Notes under the pieces: model-generated | Seen by the model: the letters and a program-made list of their open reading frames with translations, nothing else | Told to the model about the DNA's origin: nothing | Databases searched by the model: none | Shown: one piece after another, positions 21,000 to 33,470 of the stretch | Layout of the letters: each line of letters begins with the position of its first letter | Position numbering within the stretch: position 1 is the stretch's first letter | Assembly: GCA_006176705.1 (NCBI GenBank) | Contig: QRFJ01000299.1 | Span: 124,001 to 188,000 of the forward strand | Origin: Cocos nucifera | Lineage: Eukaryota > Streptophyta > Magnoliopsida > Arecales > Arecaceae | Length of the DNA: 64,000 bases | Direction: 5' to 3' | Program-made: the position numbers and the translations under genes

Positions 21000-21850
21000 C
21001 TTTTTATCAAAAATAACATTCCCACTGATCACTGACTTCTGTGCTTGATAATTTCATAGCAAGTACCCCTTGACTCCTTGTGAATATCCTATAAATGTCA
21101 TCTTTTGAGATTTTGGGTTCAACTTGCTTCTTTCGGTTGCCTCCACATGTGCATAGACTAGACAACCAAAAACCTTTAGGTGATAAAGCTCCACATTTTT
21201 CTCACTCCAAATCTCCTCTAGAATGCCTCCATTTAGCTTGCGATGAGGGGACCTATTGATAAGAAAATAAGAAAAAGTTAAAGCATGACACCAAAAAGAT
21301 TTTGGAAGTAATGTCCGCAGCCTCAAACTCCATGCCTTCTCGATCAATGTTTGATTCATTCTCTCCATGACACCATTCTGTTAGGAAGTCATCTTCACTG
21401 TGTCATAGCGTTTGATGCCATTTTTCTCATAGTACCTCCTAAACTTCAGGCTTGTATACTCCTCTCCATTATCCGACCTCAGATACTTCACTTGTCTCCC
21501 TGACTCCTTCTCAACTTTAGCTCTTCAGGCTCTGAATCAGGCAAATACCTCTGATTTCTCTCTGATCAGATAGGTCTACATCTTTCTTGAGTAATCATCA
21601 ATAAAGGTGATAAAATACCTTACCCCACCTCTAGCTGATACAGGAGCCAGTTCCCACACATCCAAGTGCACTAAATCCAACACTCCCTTGCTGCACTTGG
21701 TTCTATTGGCAAACTTCATCCTATATATGCTGCTTGTCAAAAATACATGGCTCACATAAATCAGTGCCCTCCTTCTTTAGGGTAGGTAGTTTTCCTCTTC
21801 TGCATAACTCCATGAGCCCTCGGTCACTCATATGACCCATCTAATAGTGC
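21000..21850 (-). pseudogene. B integrase
   Basis: The C-terminal part is clear from 21368: MERMNQTLIEKA (containing the catalytic Glu), FWCHALTFSYFLINRSP, VFGCLVYAHVEATERSKL and FIGYSQGVKGYLL. Upstream, 21380-21850 carries recognisable but frame-broken core sequence, including the segment before RMNQT with several stops. The order fits Copia integrase upstream of RT. Confidence 0.78.
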
Positions 21851-21873
21851 AACACTTGATATAAAAGCTGCTC

Positions 21874-22370
21874 CTATGCCGCTGCTAGCACCTTGGCACT
21901 ATCACATACAATTGAGCCTTCCATCCTATAAAGTTTATTGCTCAGTCTTCTATCTCTCATCACCACTAAAGCTTTCTTGAAAATCTTTAAACATCCACTC
22001 TCAGCATGGTTACTAAAAGCATAACCTTGCTCCTCCAAGTAGTCCAAAAAAATTAGATTCTTTTTTAGCTCTGGTATATGCTTGACATTCAATAATGTAT
22101 GAATGATGCCATCGTACATCCTCACCCTGATTGAGCCAACTCCAACTACTCTATATGGATGATCATCTCTAAGGCTGATACTTTCACTATCGATCTTCTG
22201 ATGGTAGCAAACCACTCTCGATGAGAAGTATAGTGGTGCGAGCATGCTGAATCCAATATCCATATAGGATCATACTCTATGGATCTATCTGATATAGCTA
22301 GTAGATCTTCTTTGCTGCTCACCGAAGTTGTATCATCACTCTTGCTGGCCTTCCCTTTTTCTGACTTCAA
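21874..22370 (-). pseudogene. B protease and pre-integrase
   Basis: PIWILDSACSHHYTSHREWF (about 22208-22267) is the protease active site. The family motif is D-S/T-G-x-S, and here Gly is replaced by Ala (DSACS). A frameshift separates it from RVVGVGSIRVRMYDGIIHTL and LNVKHIPELKKNLIFLDYLE (about 22170-22030), the conserved tail before integrase. A Ser/Lys-rich linker (SKSDDTTSVSSKED) precedes the protease. Confidence 0.8.
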
Positions 22371-23103
22371 AAGGAGATAATTTTTCTTTAGGTTTCCTGG
22401 CTAATGACAATTATAGCATCTCAATGTCTTCTTTTGATCCTGAGATCTTGATTTGTCCTTGGATTTTTTTCTTGCTTTCTTCATTGATCTTTCCTATCTT
22501 TCATTCATAACCAAGACCTCAGACTTAGGATCTTCCATGCAGATCTTTTTTTTTGCTCATTAGACTTGAGCACACTAACAACCTCTTCATAGTTTAGGAT
22601 CTTTTTCCCATAAACTAAAGTTGTTATAAGACCATCATAAGAATCTGGGAGAGAACATAGTAGCAACAATGCCCGATCTTCCTTGTCAATCTTCACTTTC
22701 AAACTCATCACTTCAGAACATACCTGATTGAACTTTTGGATATGTGCAACAAGATCTCTACTTTTGGGCATCCTTAGACTATAAAGTCATTTCTTTAATC
22801 ATAGCATATTGGTCATGTTATTCCCCATATAAGTATTCTCCAATCTCATCCAGAATCTCTTTGCCATGGTCTCTGTACAAACCTCGGGCAACACCTGATT
22901 GGCCAAGCACATTCTGCTTGTACTAAAAGCAATTTTGTTCAACTCTTCTCAGTCCTCAGCACTAATCTTTTCTGGCCCATTTCTTATCAAGATCTTATAG
23001 ATCCTCTGTTGAACCAACAAGTCCTTTACCCTTTGCTGCCATAAGGTAAAGTTTTTTTATCATCGAACTTCTCAAAATTCACCTTGAATCCACTTGATCC
23101 CAT
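22371..23103 (-). pseudogene. gag: B gag
   Basis: The ATG at 23103-23101 opens MGSSGFKVNFEKFD, typical for Tork-type Gag. Stops follow at about 23040. The central domain reads HIQKFNQVCSEVMSLKVKI and LLCSLPDSYDGLITTLVYG (22771-22600), as in UBN2-type Gag. The knuckle at about 22385-22420 reads CYNCH.PGNLKKNY: two Cys remain, while His and the last Cys are lost. Confidence 0.8.
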
Positions 23104-23357
23104 GACTATAATCAAGTCAAGAGCAAAATCTTAACATCCTTCTTCAATCTCACACCAAGAAAACTATCTTTCAAAGAAGATCTATATGCCCTATATCCTC
23201 CTCTCAATCTTATGTATCACCTCTTCTTCGTGCAACAACTCTCTACCTTAATCTAAAGATAACCATGAAGAAAATAAGAAGATTTTAGGATAAAACCTGA
23301 TGTAGCAGATCCTGGATGTAGAAACCCTGGGTATCTTCCTTCCTTCCACTCAATACC
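23104..23357 (-). other. B leader
   Basis: About 250 bp lies between the primer site and gag ATG, far shorter than the 1.85-kb leaders of families A and C. Nothing else is seen in it. Confidence 0.6.
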
Positions 23358-23369
23358 GCTTTGATACCA
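23358..23369 (-). other. B primer binding site
   Basis: The minus strand reads TGGTATCAAAGC, one mismatch to the initiator-Met tRNA site, two bases from the LTR end at 23372. Confidence 0.85.
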
Positions 23370-23371
23370 GA

Positions 23372-23940
23372 TGTTGGGAATACAACCTTCTCACAGACCG
23401 ACGTGGCCACTGGTAATTAGCCAGCAATAAGGAATCACTTCTCCTAGGATCTATGCGGAAGCAAGAATAGTTGATTCAAGGTAGGAAGTGAAAGAGAACA
23501 AGAGTTTTTCAAAGAGAGAAAAGAGCTTTTATTTTAATGTATTCAGCATATTACAATTCTTGACCTATTTTTAGTATAAATATTATACAATAGGATCAAG
23601 CTATAAGTTCAAAGAAAAACTCCTCAAATCCAAACAAACCTACGTACTGACATTGAGCTGGCCTAGTCCTACGACTGGAACGGCTTAGACCCAGTTGTAT
23701 ACCATGCCAACAGTCCCAAAAATACTACTTTCTATCTAGATTTTTTCTAAGACATAGCCGACTCAGCTTCCAACTGAGCCAACCCAGCTCCCAACTTAGC
23801 TGACCTAGTCTCAGGGTGAGTTAGCTAAGTTTCTACAACTTTACTTACCCAGATAGATATCTTTGCTAGCTTGCTCCCATCTTTTTATGACCTTTCTTCT
23901 CATATTTTCAAGACTTGAGAGTGCCACACTTGAGCTCACA
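23372..23940 (-). repeat. B 5' LTR
   Basis: The plus strand starts TGTTGGGAATACAACC and ends TTGAGCTCACA, 569 bp. Its right end joins C-1 RT coding exactly at 23941. It has a TATA-like block at 23573-23587 and CTCAG/GAGCC blocks at 23750-23830 related to those of the N1 LTRs. Confidence 0.82.
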
Positions 23941-24260
23941 TTCGGATGGATCAACCAATATCCATATATCATTGACCTTCATGGATTTCATTTTAGATTT
24001 TATGGCCTTAAGCTATTTCTCAGAATTAGGTCTTTGCATTGTATCCATATAGGTGATCGGATCTTCATTATTCTCATCGAGTTCGACAGGATCATCATTT
24101 TGAACCAAGAAATCATAGTATCAGTCCCACTAATGTGGTACTCTACCAGACCGCCTTAAGGATGTAGGTATAATAGGCTCCGGGTTTGATCTAATCAAAT
24201 TCAGTTCAGGTTCAACTACTTGTGTCAGTTTTTTCACCTACCGAATTTTCTCAAGTTCGA
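23941..24260 (-). pseudogene. C-1 reverse transcriptase N-terminus
   Basis: The minus strand corresponds to 29985-30240 of C-2: the segment upstream of and around WTLVDPPEG, with stops. It breaks at 23941 at the B LTR. The plus-strand frame 23863-24159 is a shadow. Confidence 0.7.
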
Positions 24261-25200
24261 TCTTAGAGGCATTAGTTTCTTCACCAAGAAACTTTTTTTC
24301 CAAAAAGATTATCTTAACACTGACAAACATCTTTTGCTCATTAGTAAGGTAGAAATAATACTCTTTGGTCTTTTTTGGGTATCCTATAAAATTATACTTG
24401 TCAGACCTAGGTCCAAGCTTGTTTGTTACTAAACGTTTGATATAAGCCAAATACCACCAAATCCTAAGTTGCGAGAGTACTAGCTTTCGTCCTGTCCATA
24501 TCTCATATGGTGTTTTGGCTATAGACTTACTTGGAACCCAATTTAGAATGTAAAAATCTGACTCGAGCGCATATTCCTAAAAAAAATCGACAGACCAGCA
24601 AACCCCATCATGGATCGAACCATGTCTAATAGAATCTAATTCCTCTTTTCAGACACACCATTATGCTATGGTATTCCAAGAGGAGTCCATTGGAAAAGAA
24701 TCATATTCTCCACTAGATATTTTAGAAACTTATTGAAAAGATATTCACCTCCTCGGTCAGATCGAAGAGTTTTAATACTCTTTCCAGTTTGCTTTTCTAC
24801 CTTATTTTGGAATAGTTTGAATATTTCAAATAACTCCAACTTATGCTTCATCAAGTAAACGTATCCATACCTCGATAGATCATTCATGAAAGTTATAAAA
24901 TAGAGATATCCACCTCTAGCACTTGAGCTTATGGGTCCACATACATTAGTATGTACTAGGCCCAGGAGTACTCATTGGCTCGCCCATCTTTTTAAATAAA
25001 AGATGACTTGATCATCTTACTAAAAAGATGAGACTCATAGGTCAGAAGTGATTCACAATCACTGACTTCAAGAATTTCTTCTTGAGCCAATGTGTTTATT
25101 TTATTCTTGTTGATATGACTTAGCCTATAGTGCCAAAGATGAACTTCAGATACATCATTAATTTTAGGATATTTATCGGAGGACTGAACCATATTAATAG
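24238..25200 (-). pseudogene. C-1 integrase
   Basis: HLWHYRLSHINKNKINTLAQ (from about 25145), then DLSRYGYVYLMKHK and LRSDRGGEYLFNKFL (24887-24720, second catalytic Asp present), then NKLGPRSDKYNFIGYPKKTK (24450 on). Several shifts and stops separate them. It follows the same layout as C-2. Confidence 0.8.
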
Positions 25201-26031
25201 GCTATGATACTATATAAATTCCATTATTTAATTGCCCAATAAATATCATAATACCATTCAAAATGATATTACAAATATTTTCTTTTATTAAAAATTCAAA
25301 ACTATTTTTGGCCAAAAGGCCTACATAGATAATATTCAACAAAAAGCTTGGACAATGGTGACATTCACAAAGAATAACTTTATGAGAATTGATTACAAGG
25401 TTCATGATTTCTAAAGTTAGAACTGAAACTTATCTTCCATCTCCAACATTTAGGAACCTCTCACCTTCATTAAATTTTCTACTGATCTGCAATCCTGTAT
25501 CAAATTATAAATATGATAAGGGCTTTTGGTATCTAATATCTAGACAGTAGTATCACATATTAAGAATTTGCAAGATGTTATCATAAAATTATCTTATCTA
25601 ATAACTTCTTGCTTCTTTCTCGACCTGTTTTGATCGAGGGAGGTAATGTACTGAGGATAATTCCTCTTCTAGTGTCCTAACTTCTCGCAAAAGAAGTACT
25701 TTGCCTGGCTCTGGTTAGGCTTGGGCTTCTTGGTCTGACCCTATGCAAACACCCAAGCATGTGGCTGCACCTTCTTATTCTTCTTTTTCTTTTCTTTCTT
25801 AAAGGGTCGACGACTAGAAGAAAACTTTGCCACTACATTCACCAACTTCTTATGGAGCTAGTGATCCTTCTTAAAATTCTGTAGCAACCTCAACAAGCCA
25901 TGGTAGTTCACTACAGGCTTTATCATTCTAAAATGAGTAAGAAGACAAAGGGCTTAGGTAGAGAGTTCAAAATCACATTCTTTCCAAGCTGTTCGTGCAT
26001 GGAAAAGCCCAGCTTACTTAGGTGCTTAATC
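25201..26031 (-). pseudogene. C-1 gag end and protease
   Basis: The zinc knuckle near 25655-25700 reads YFFCEKLGH.KRNY: two of the three Cys are Tyr, and a TAG follows the His. The protease site near 25530-25560 reads QILDTKSPYHIYN, where Gly of DTG is Lys. Gag fragments run to 26031, where the C-2 LTR starts. The N-terminal Gag would lie beyond the right window end. Confidence 0.72.
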
Positions 26032-28510
26032 TGAAGGGATCAAATTTAGGGTTTCACGTGTAGATCTTAAAACTTTTTCAAGATCATGCAACAAAATACT
26101 TAAATAAATTAAATATTTATTTAAATAAATATATAAATATCTAGATCTCAGATCTATTACATGATCAAGACATGATATTAAATCAAAAATTAAACTCAAA
26201 TAAGAAAGAAAAGATTGATCAAATCAACCTAGATCTACACTATATCAAATGTAGGTATGAAGTTAATAGATCAGATCTATTACCTGATAAGTTAAAATAT
26301 TCTAACTTGCTGATCTAGGCTTAACAATGAAGTCATGAGCCGCACATGCATCTAGCCTCTAGAAGTCATCCACACGAGCCCACGAACATGATCAGAGATC
26401 CTAATGCAGGAAATCAGCATAGTATGCAAGCACTGTACTGATCTCTCTTCGATTATTGATCCGATGCTTCCTTCTTCGAAACTTAGACACTCTAAAATAT
26501 CAAAAAAAAAGATGAAGATTTGTGATGCTGAGACACCTCTCAAAAGCTCACAAAAAAGGAGGAAGAGATCTGGAACAAAAATCCTAGAGACCCTCTTCTT
26601 CTTCTTTATTTTTTTTCTAGACATCCTGATTTGTGTTTTCAATATCTTCAAGACCTAGTTGAATTTTTCTTTGATTTTGCTACACCAAAGAGGACTCTCA
26701 AATATCTACAATCCACAAAAATTTTAGCCAAAAATTCTCTTTAAATAAAGAGATATATAGAGTCAAAGTTAGGTTAAAAACCTAGACTAGGAAGGACCAA
26801 ATAAGGAAAGTTGTTGGGGCGCCCAACTCTTCGGTGCCCCAACCTTTTTTCTGCCATGGACTAGCAAGGGGTGTGAACAAAAAAATGTCCTCTTTTATCA
26901 TGAAAATCAAAGAAAATAAGGAAGGATGGGTCGGCATACTTATGGAAAGAGTTTTGGTTGATAAAGATTCTATCTCATAGAATCCTAAGCAAAACTAATT
27001 CCCCTTTTGACTTGGTCTTCCAACAAACTTGCATATGAGAAAAAGGAAGAGAGAAAGGAGGCATGAGAAACCTTGGGAATAGAGATTATTCACATAAAAA
27101 TACAAAGAGAAAAGGATGGGGCGTGAGGATTAAGTGGTGCAAGGAATAGGGAGTCCTAGTCACACTTGGACTCCTATTTTGACTTGGTCAAACAAGGTCT
27201 TTTAACCAAATAAAAATAAGAATAAACCAACCCAATTAAATAAGATCCTAATCCATTTAAAGATTTAATTAAATTAGATTAAATTAGATTTAATTCTAAT
27301 TTAATTTTTAATCAAATTAGAAAATTGGATTGACCCGAGTCCTAGTTAAACTAGGACTAGTTCTTCCTTGCACTTGACTTATCCAATAAGCCAATTAGAC
27401 TTGATCCAATCAAGCCCAAACCAAATCTAATTAAATTATATTTAATTAAACTTAATCTCAGCCTTCTAGCTTAATCAAATTAAGCTAATTAGCAATCGAA
27501 TTGCTAATCAACCTCCTGCAACACTTGCATTAGGTTAAACACTAATCATATTGATTGTTTAACCCTAAAATGATTCTAAATTGCTGATCAACCATCCGAT
27601 CGAAATGTGAACTCTAATGTGTGTGACCTCATAGATCTGAACCTAAGTTGATAGCATAGAAATAAATTTTTGTACCAATCAAAGTGACATCTAGCAATGA
27701 TACCCGACGACCGGATAGGTCGAAAGGTGTGGAACACTATCCTTAGAACCCATGCGAATATAGTTTTCATATAATTCATCCCCTTGACCATAATGCTTGT
27801 AGGATACCTCAGAGTTCAACTGTCAACTCTGATCAGGTTGTCCACATTATATTTCAAAATATCAAATCTATCTGATGGATTACCTTGGCCAAGGTTTTGC
27901 TATTTTGAAATACAGTGATACATTCTTCTCCAACTCTTGGAGTGGTCAATTCTATCTTGATCACACTCCGACTTTGCAAGTACTTGACTGTGTCTAGAAG
28001 TCTTTTATTGCTGAATTAAAAATTTAGTTAGTTTGGTACCAAAGCATAGTGAGTTGATTGCAAGTCACTGAGGTGATCTCAGATCTAAGGAATACTTATA
28101 CCTATATCTCATCAGAGACATTCTCGATAGTAGAATGCTCTAGAGTAGGTCACGTTCAATGACAATGTACCCATATATCTCACCTGTATGCTATACCAGT
28201 ATCTCCACACTTATTGGTTAAGAGGACAACCTACCTATATGGCATATAGCGATCTATGCTCCATAGATACTATCGTCCTAATTAACAGCCTATTATTTGG
28301 TCATGAATAAATTTAAGAACTAATCAATAAATTTTCTCTTTATCGAAACTAAATAGTCCTAAGAACTTTAGCACAATAATGAAGTTTATTAGAACATGTA
28401 AATTTGTGATGAAAAAAGATGTCAAAATATTTTTTATTAATTAATAAATCAATTACAATATCTAAACCATCAACAGGCTGATGATTGGCTTTGAGACATA
28501 ATTTTCAACA
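26032..28510 (-). repeat. C-2 3' LTR
   Basis: The plus strand starts TGAAGGGATCAAATTTAGGG and ends ATAATTTTCAACA, 2479 bp. The minus strand is therefore TGTTGAAAATTATG to CCCTTCA. Right of it, ACTTTCACTTATCC is the complement of a purine-rich tract, as expected at a 3' LTR. The inner end matches the C-2 5' LTR from 62707. Bases 27027-27500 are AT-rich. Positions from 27599 onward recur in block C. Confidence 0.88.
26740..26765 (-). promoter_or_regulatory. Possible TATA region in C-2 LTR
   Basis: The minus strand reads CTCTATATATCTC. In the 5' LTR the matching site (63425-63440) reads AGATATGCAGAG on the plus strand, so the TATA is damaged there. Confidence 0.5.
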
Positions 28511-30616
28511 ACTTTCACTTATCCTAAAGCCACTCGATATAGTATCTAATACCCATCTTCGACTTATGGTTGTCGAACTCCTTGATTACTAGGGCTTTAG
28601 TGAAGGGGTCGGCTAGGTTCTCATTTTCTTCGATGTTCTGAAGATCGACGTCACCACGATCTATGATCTAATGGACCAAATGAAAGTGGTGCAGAATGTG
28701 CTTTGTCCACTGGTGTGCCTTCGATTTCTTTACTTGAGCTATGGCGCTAGTGCTATCGTAGTAGAGTAGGACTGGACCATCAATGGTGGGTGCTACTCTG
28801 AGATCAATGATGAACTTCCTCAGCTACACAGCTTTCTTTGCTGCATCTGATACTACCATGTACTCTGCTTCGCAAATAGAGTCAGCCACTATATGCTGCT
28901 TGAAACTTTTTTAGTAGATGGCTCCACCATTTAGAGTAAAGATATACCTCGACACACTTTTACTGTCATCATGGTCAGATTGGAAGCTGGAGTCTATAAA
29001 CTCCACAAGCTTCAGATCTCACTCATCATAAACTAACCATTGATCCCTAGTATTTTTCAAATACTTAAGGATGGTTTTAACCATCTTTCAATAATTTTCT
29101 CCATGGTCAGACTGGTATCTACTCACTACTCCTAGTGAGTATGCCACGTCCGATCTCATACATATCATTGCATACATAATAGATTCCACTATCAAAGCAT
29201 ATGGAATTCTACTCATATGCTCTCTCTCTCTTCAGGAGTTGTCGGACAATCTTTCTTAGAGAGAGAAATTTCTTGGCCTATCAAAAGATAGCCCTTTTTG
29301 GAATTTTCCATGCTGAACTTCTTCAGCACAGTTTCTATGTACGTGGACTAGGATATACCAAGCATCCTTTTAGATCTATTCCTATAGATCTTCATCCCTA
29401 GGATGTAGGATGCTTCACCCAAGTCCTTCATGGAGAACTGTGATGACAACCAAACTTTTATTCCTTGTAGTGCGGGGATGTCATTCTCGATTAAGAGAAT
29501 GTCATTCACATACAAAATAAGAAATACTACTGCTAGACCATTTGCTCATTTGTAAATGCAGGGTTCTTCTCCATTCTTAACGAAGCCATATGTTTTGATC
29601 ACTTTATCAAAATATATGTTTCAACTCCGAGATGCTTGCTTGAATCCATAAATGGATCTCTGAAGCCTACACACCTTGAACTCATCTGTGGATGTGAACC
29701 CCTCAGGTTATATCATATACACCTCTTTGGTTAGCTCTCCATTTAGGAAAGCCATCTTCACATCCATCTACTAGATCTCATAGTCCTGATGGACAGCTAT
29801 TGCAAGCATTATCCGAATAGATTTGAGCATTGCCACTGGAGAGAATGTCTCGTCATAGTTAATATGATAACATTGACGATACCCCTTAGTAACCAAATGG
29901 GCTTTATAGGTCTCCACCTTTTCATCCATGCCTTTTTTCTTTTTGAATATCCATTTACACCCAATGGGTTTAACCCCTTCAGGTGGGTCAACTAATGTCC
30001 ATACATCATTGACCTTCATGAAATCCATTTTGGATCTCATGGCTTCTAGCCATTTCTCAAAGTTGGATCTCTGCATCACATCCATATAAGTGATCGAGTC
30101 CTCATGGTTCTCATCGAGTTCGATGGGATCACCATCTTGGACCAAGAATCCATAGTATCTATCCGGATGGCATGGTACTCTATCGGATCGCCTTAATGGT
30201 ATGAGTTCATTAGGCTTTGGATCTAATCTGATCAAATCTGACTTAGGTTCAATATTCTGTATCGAACTTTCTATCTATTGAACTTCATCAAGTTCAACCT
30301 TAGAGGCAACAGTTCCTTTACCAAGAAACTCCTTTTCTAAAAAGATTGTCCTAAGGCCGATGAACACCTTTTGTTCATCAATATGATAGAAATAGTATCC
30401 TTTGATCTCTTTTGGGTATCCTATGAATGTACATTTGTCAGACCTAGGTCCAAGTTTATCTGACATAAGTCGAGCACCCGCAAACCCTAACGTGTGAAAG
30501 TGCTGGCTTATGCCCTATCCATATCTCACACATGGGGTTATAACTACAGACTTACTTGGAACCCTATTTAATAGATAACAAGTCAATTCGAGTGCATATC
30601 CCCAGAAGGATATCGA
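28511..30616 (-). pseudogene. C-2 pol 3' half: integrase end, RT, RNase H (block A)
   Basis: On the minus strand from 30616: SFWGYALELT, then KLGPRSDKCTFIGYPKEIKG (30466), then RT from 30235 with VNDVWTLVDPPEGVKPIGCKW, KAHLVTKGYRQ and NYDETFSPVAMLKSIR. The catalytic loop at 29501-29512 reads YVND, Asp to Asn. Next is SQFSMKDLGEASYILGIKIY, and the RNase H parts include FIDSSFQSD, ICEAEYMV and LYYDSTSAIAQ (28740-28870). The tail reads NLADPFTKAL (about 28590-28620), then the purine tract and the 3' LTR. The other half of this gene lies at 58915-60787, split by A-2. Confidence 0.86.
30612..30616. other. Target duplication of A-2, left copy
   Basis: ATCGA directly precedes the TGAAGG end of the A-2 3' LTR. 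The right partner at 58915-58919 is ATCGG, one mismatch. C-2 integrase reads on from one side to the other when a single copy is kept. Confidence 0.75.
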
Positions 30617-32894
30617 TGAAGGGAAAACCTAGTTTTTTGGATTAGGTTCGTTCAGATCTAATTAGATCAAGAGAGATATTTTAAATTTTTCTTTTTGGAT
30701 TTAGATCAAATCTGAGACTTTTCAGATTCGATATTATTGATCTAATAAATAAAATAAAATAAAATAAAAAATAAATTAAATCTAATTTAATTTATCTTAT
30801 TGAGGGTAATCTGATTATCCTATGATGATCCTGATGTCTGTCTGAGGTTCTAGATCTGGCCACATAAGTGCCTGACCTCTATCGATATCCACTCAGATAG
30901 GATCTGAAGATCTTCTCCTTCTTTATTACTTTTTCAAAAATTAGATCTAGATCTGATTTTGAAGATCTTCAAAACTCCTTTCAAAGATGTGAGTTGTCTC
31001 TTGCAGCAGTGCTGCTTTCTTCATTTTTCTATCACTTTCTTCTTGCTTGGATCGCATCAAACTTATGCCCAAAAATTCTTGGGCGTGGGTAGGAGAGAGA
31101 ATACCTAAAGATGGCATGGAGGAGGAAGAGGGGCAGCCTTATGGCATGGGCAATGGGTCAAGCATTTTTGACCTTGGTGCAGATAGGGTTTTTATAGACC
31201 CTATTATGCCATGCAGTGCCACATCATCCTGGTCAATCATGGCTTTCTATGCGATCAGATCTAAATCTAATTAATGAAATGACATCATCTGATCCAATCA
31301 GATGAGAGCCCCTCTGAATCATTCTTAGATGGCACCAAGACTGGATCAAAGTAGTCTTCTATGCACCATCCAAGTAGAAACCCCGAAGCAACTAGAGTCC
31401 CATCTGTATGGGACTCCAGATGCTTTATCCATGGGTACACACCTCCCTAGACATGCACCCCTTATCCATCTACTTTTTAGTAGGTGGATTGGTCCAAAAA
31501 TTCTCTCCTATGATGGCTTGACACAGGGGCAGATGTCTAAGTGTCAAAGGTCAACATTTGACCAAATGTCCAAAACAGGATTTAGCAGATGATGGAAAAT
31601 GATAGGTGTTGTGTCAAATTCATCTCATAAATTAAGACAATCCATTTTTGACATAGATAAACTCTAGTCAGACCATGTAAAGGTACCTGAGTGAGCCCAG
31701 TCACATTTGGCTCAGTCAAGACAAACTTTAATGATAATTAAAGAAGAACATTAGGCTCAATCGTGTGCTAGCATGATTTTCTTGAACCTAATTGAATCTA
31801 ATTCAAATCAATTGAACTGGGTTAGTTCAATTGATGATATCTAGATCAAAATCCTTATTCGTGTGATCCAGTTAGGTTCAGCTTTGTATGATAATGAGAT
31901 ATATCATGATCGACATCATAGAAATACCTTTTGATGGATCAGAACTTTTCTGATTCAGACAACTAGTATGATTGATCATCTAAATTATTCTAATTACTCT
32001 CAAAATCTATTAGTGACACCTAACAGCATAAGCTGGCAATCCATCAGAACTGAAAATGAACCTCTCAGTCAGTTACCTGTGTGATTAAGCTCTTCTATCT
32101 TGAGCCCCGATAGGATTGGGGTTAAGGTAATCTCATCAAATCCTAATATCCGTCATATGATTAATCATTCAATTCAAGTCCAATGTAAAAATCTTAATAG
32201 AAACTCTTTCTATTATTTTACTCTGCCATGGCCATGGGCTTATGGACTTGATTCTCATGATCATCATAGGGCTTCTCTTCATCTACCGAGGTAGATTGAT
32301 TTCCTATTGGTGCAATCCAATTTCTACAATGAACATGTTATAGCCAACATACACCTTAGGATTTTGAATGGCTAGGAGATCGAGTCATGGTGTAGTCAAA
32401 CTATAGCACCCTCAAGGTGAACTGCTGATGCACCTTAGGTCAAAGAACCAGACATACAACTGCAGCTTCGAGCCAGTCATCGATGAGAAGGTAGACTTCC
32501 TAATGACTGCTCGAGGTGATCACGCTCAGTGCCCTTGTTCTCTAATGAGTACCTGTACTCTCGCTCTGGTGTCTCTACATCGTAGACTCAAGACTCATCT
32601 ACTATAAAGAAGCGATTGTACACCAACCTTCTGGATCAATCACCATCTTCATGATGATCCTACGGTCAGGAGTATTTTATGAGTTAGTAATGAAAATTCA
32701 TGTCTTAAATTTTTAACTCTTGAAAATAAGAACTATCATTGACATTAACTCAAGGGATGTATCACAGACACTAAATACATATTATGATAGAAAATAATTT
32801 ATTTTATTATTTATAGTCAAAATTATAATTTTATCCTTAGGAGTGTGTAACAAGTGTCAGCCAATTCTGGCTTCTAGGGCACACATATCTAACA
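30617..32894 (-). repeat. A-2 3' LTR (block A)
   Basis: The plus strand starts TGAAGGGAAAACC and ends ACATATCTAACA, 2278 bp. It is the reverse complement of the A-1 LTR family. The TATA region (minus TCTATAAAAA) is at about 31187-31197. An AAAAT microsatellite lies at 30742-30775. Small plus-strand frames at 31047, 31329 and 32100 are chance. Confidence 0.92.
31187..31197 (-). promoter_or_regulatory. TATA box in A-2 3' LTR
   Basis: The minus strand reads TCTATAAAAAC, at the same place as TCTATAAATA in A-1. Confidence 0.6.
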
Positions 32895-33470
32895 AACTCC
32901 TACTTGACCTAAAGCCAATTGGCTATAAATCTAAGTCCCATCTTCTCAAGATGGGTTTTGATCTTCTGCTGGCCCAACGACTTTATAAGTGGGTCTACTG
33001 CATTGTCTGTGGAGTCGACTCTCTTGACCTCGACGTATCCTTTCTCAAAATAATCATGGATGAGGTGGTATCACCGCTTAATGTGTTTGAATTTTTGATG
33101 AGACCTCGACTCCTTAGCAAGAGCTATGGCTCCATTATTATCGCAGTATAGAGGAATGGCATCTGATGGCATTACTCTGATCTTTGTGGCAAACTTCTTG
33201 TACCAAAAATGCCTCCTTTGCAGCTTATGACGCAATGATGTATTTTGCTTCCATGATGGAATCTGCTATTACTGTCTATTTGGAACTCTTCCAACTGACA
33301 GACTACCATTACCGATAAACAGATTTTTAGATGTCGACTTTCGATCATCTATATCGAACATAAAATTTGAGTCTATATATCCTTAGACTTTGAGTTCTCC
33401 ATTTCCAAAAACCAAGAACATATCCTTAGTTCTTCTTAAGTACTTAAGGATATATTTCATAAAAGTCTAG
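32895..33470 (-). pseudogene. A-2 RNase H (block A)
   Basis: The minus strand ends with YVEVKRVDSTDNAVDP and HLEKMGLRF, then a short tail before the LTR, showing the natural C-terminus that A-1 lacks. Upstream are the DDRKS and DMVLVFG-type segments, broken by shifts. The plus-strand frame 32843-33151 is a shadow. Confidence 0.82.

Larger units (their letters stand above)
19734..23940 (-). mobile_element. B: Ty1/Copia element, Tork/Tnt1-like, 3' end lost
   Basis: Read on the minus strand: 5' LTR (23372-23940), primer site, gag, protease, integrase, RT, then an abrupt end at 19734, where RT meets the N1 LTR. RNase H and the 3' LTR are absent. The KSLYGLKQSPxQW-type RT and LLLYVDDMLIA point to the Tork/Tnt1 group. 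It is inserted in the RT of C-1: C-1 coding starts at 23941 directly after the LTR end. Confidence 0.83.
23941..26031 (-). mobile_element. C-1: Ty1/Copia element, family C, internal fragment
   Basis: Minus-strand gag end, protease, integrase and RT start are present; neither LTR is. The left edge is the insertion of B in RT and the right edge is the insertion of the C-2 LTR in gag. C-1 is therefore older than both. It resembles C-2 (58915-60787 and 28511-30616) throughout and is the most decayed copy. Confidence 0.82.

Noticed and set aside
30742..30775. AAAAT microsatellite
   Set aside because: An ordinary short low-complexity tract, also present in the other A-2 LTR copies; noted only.
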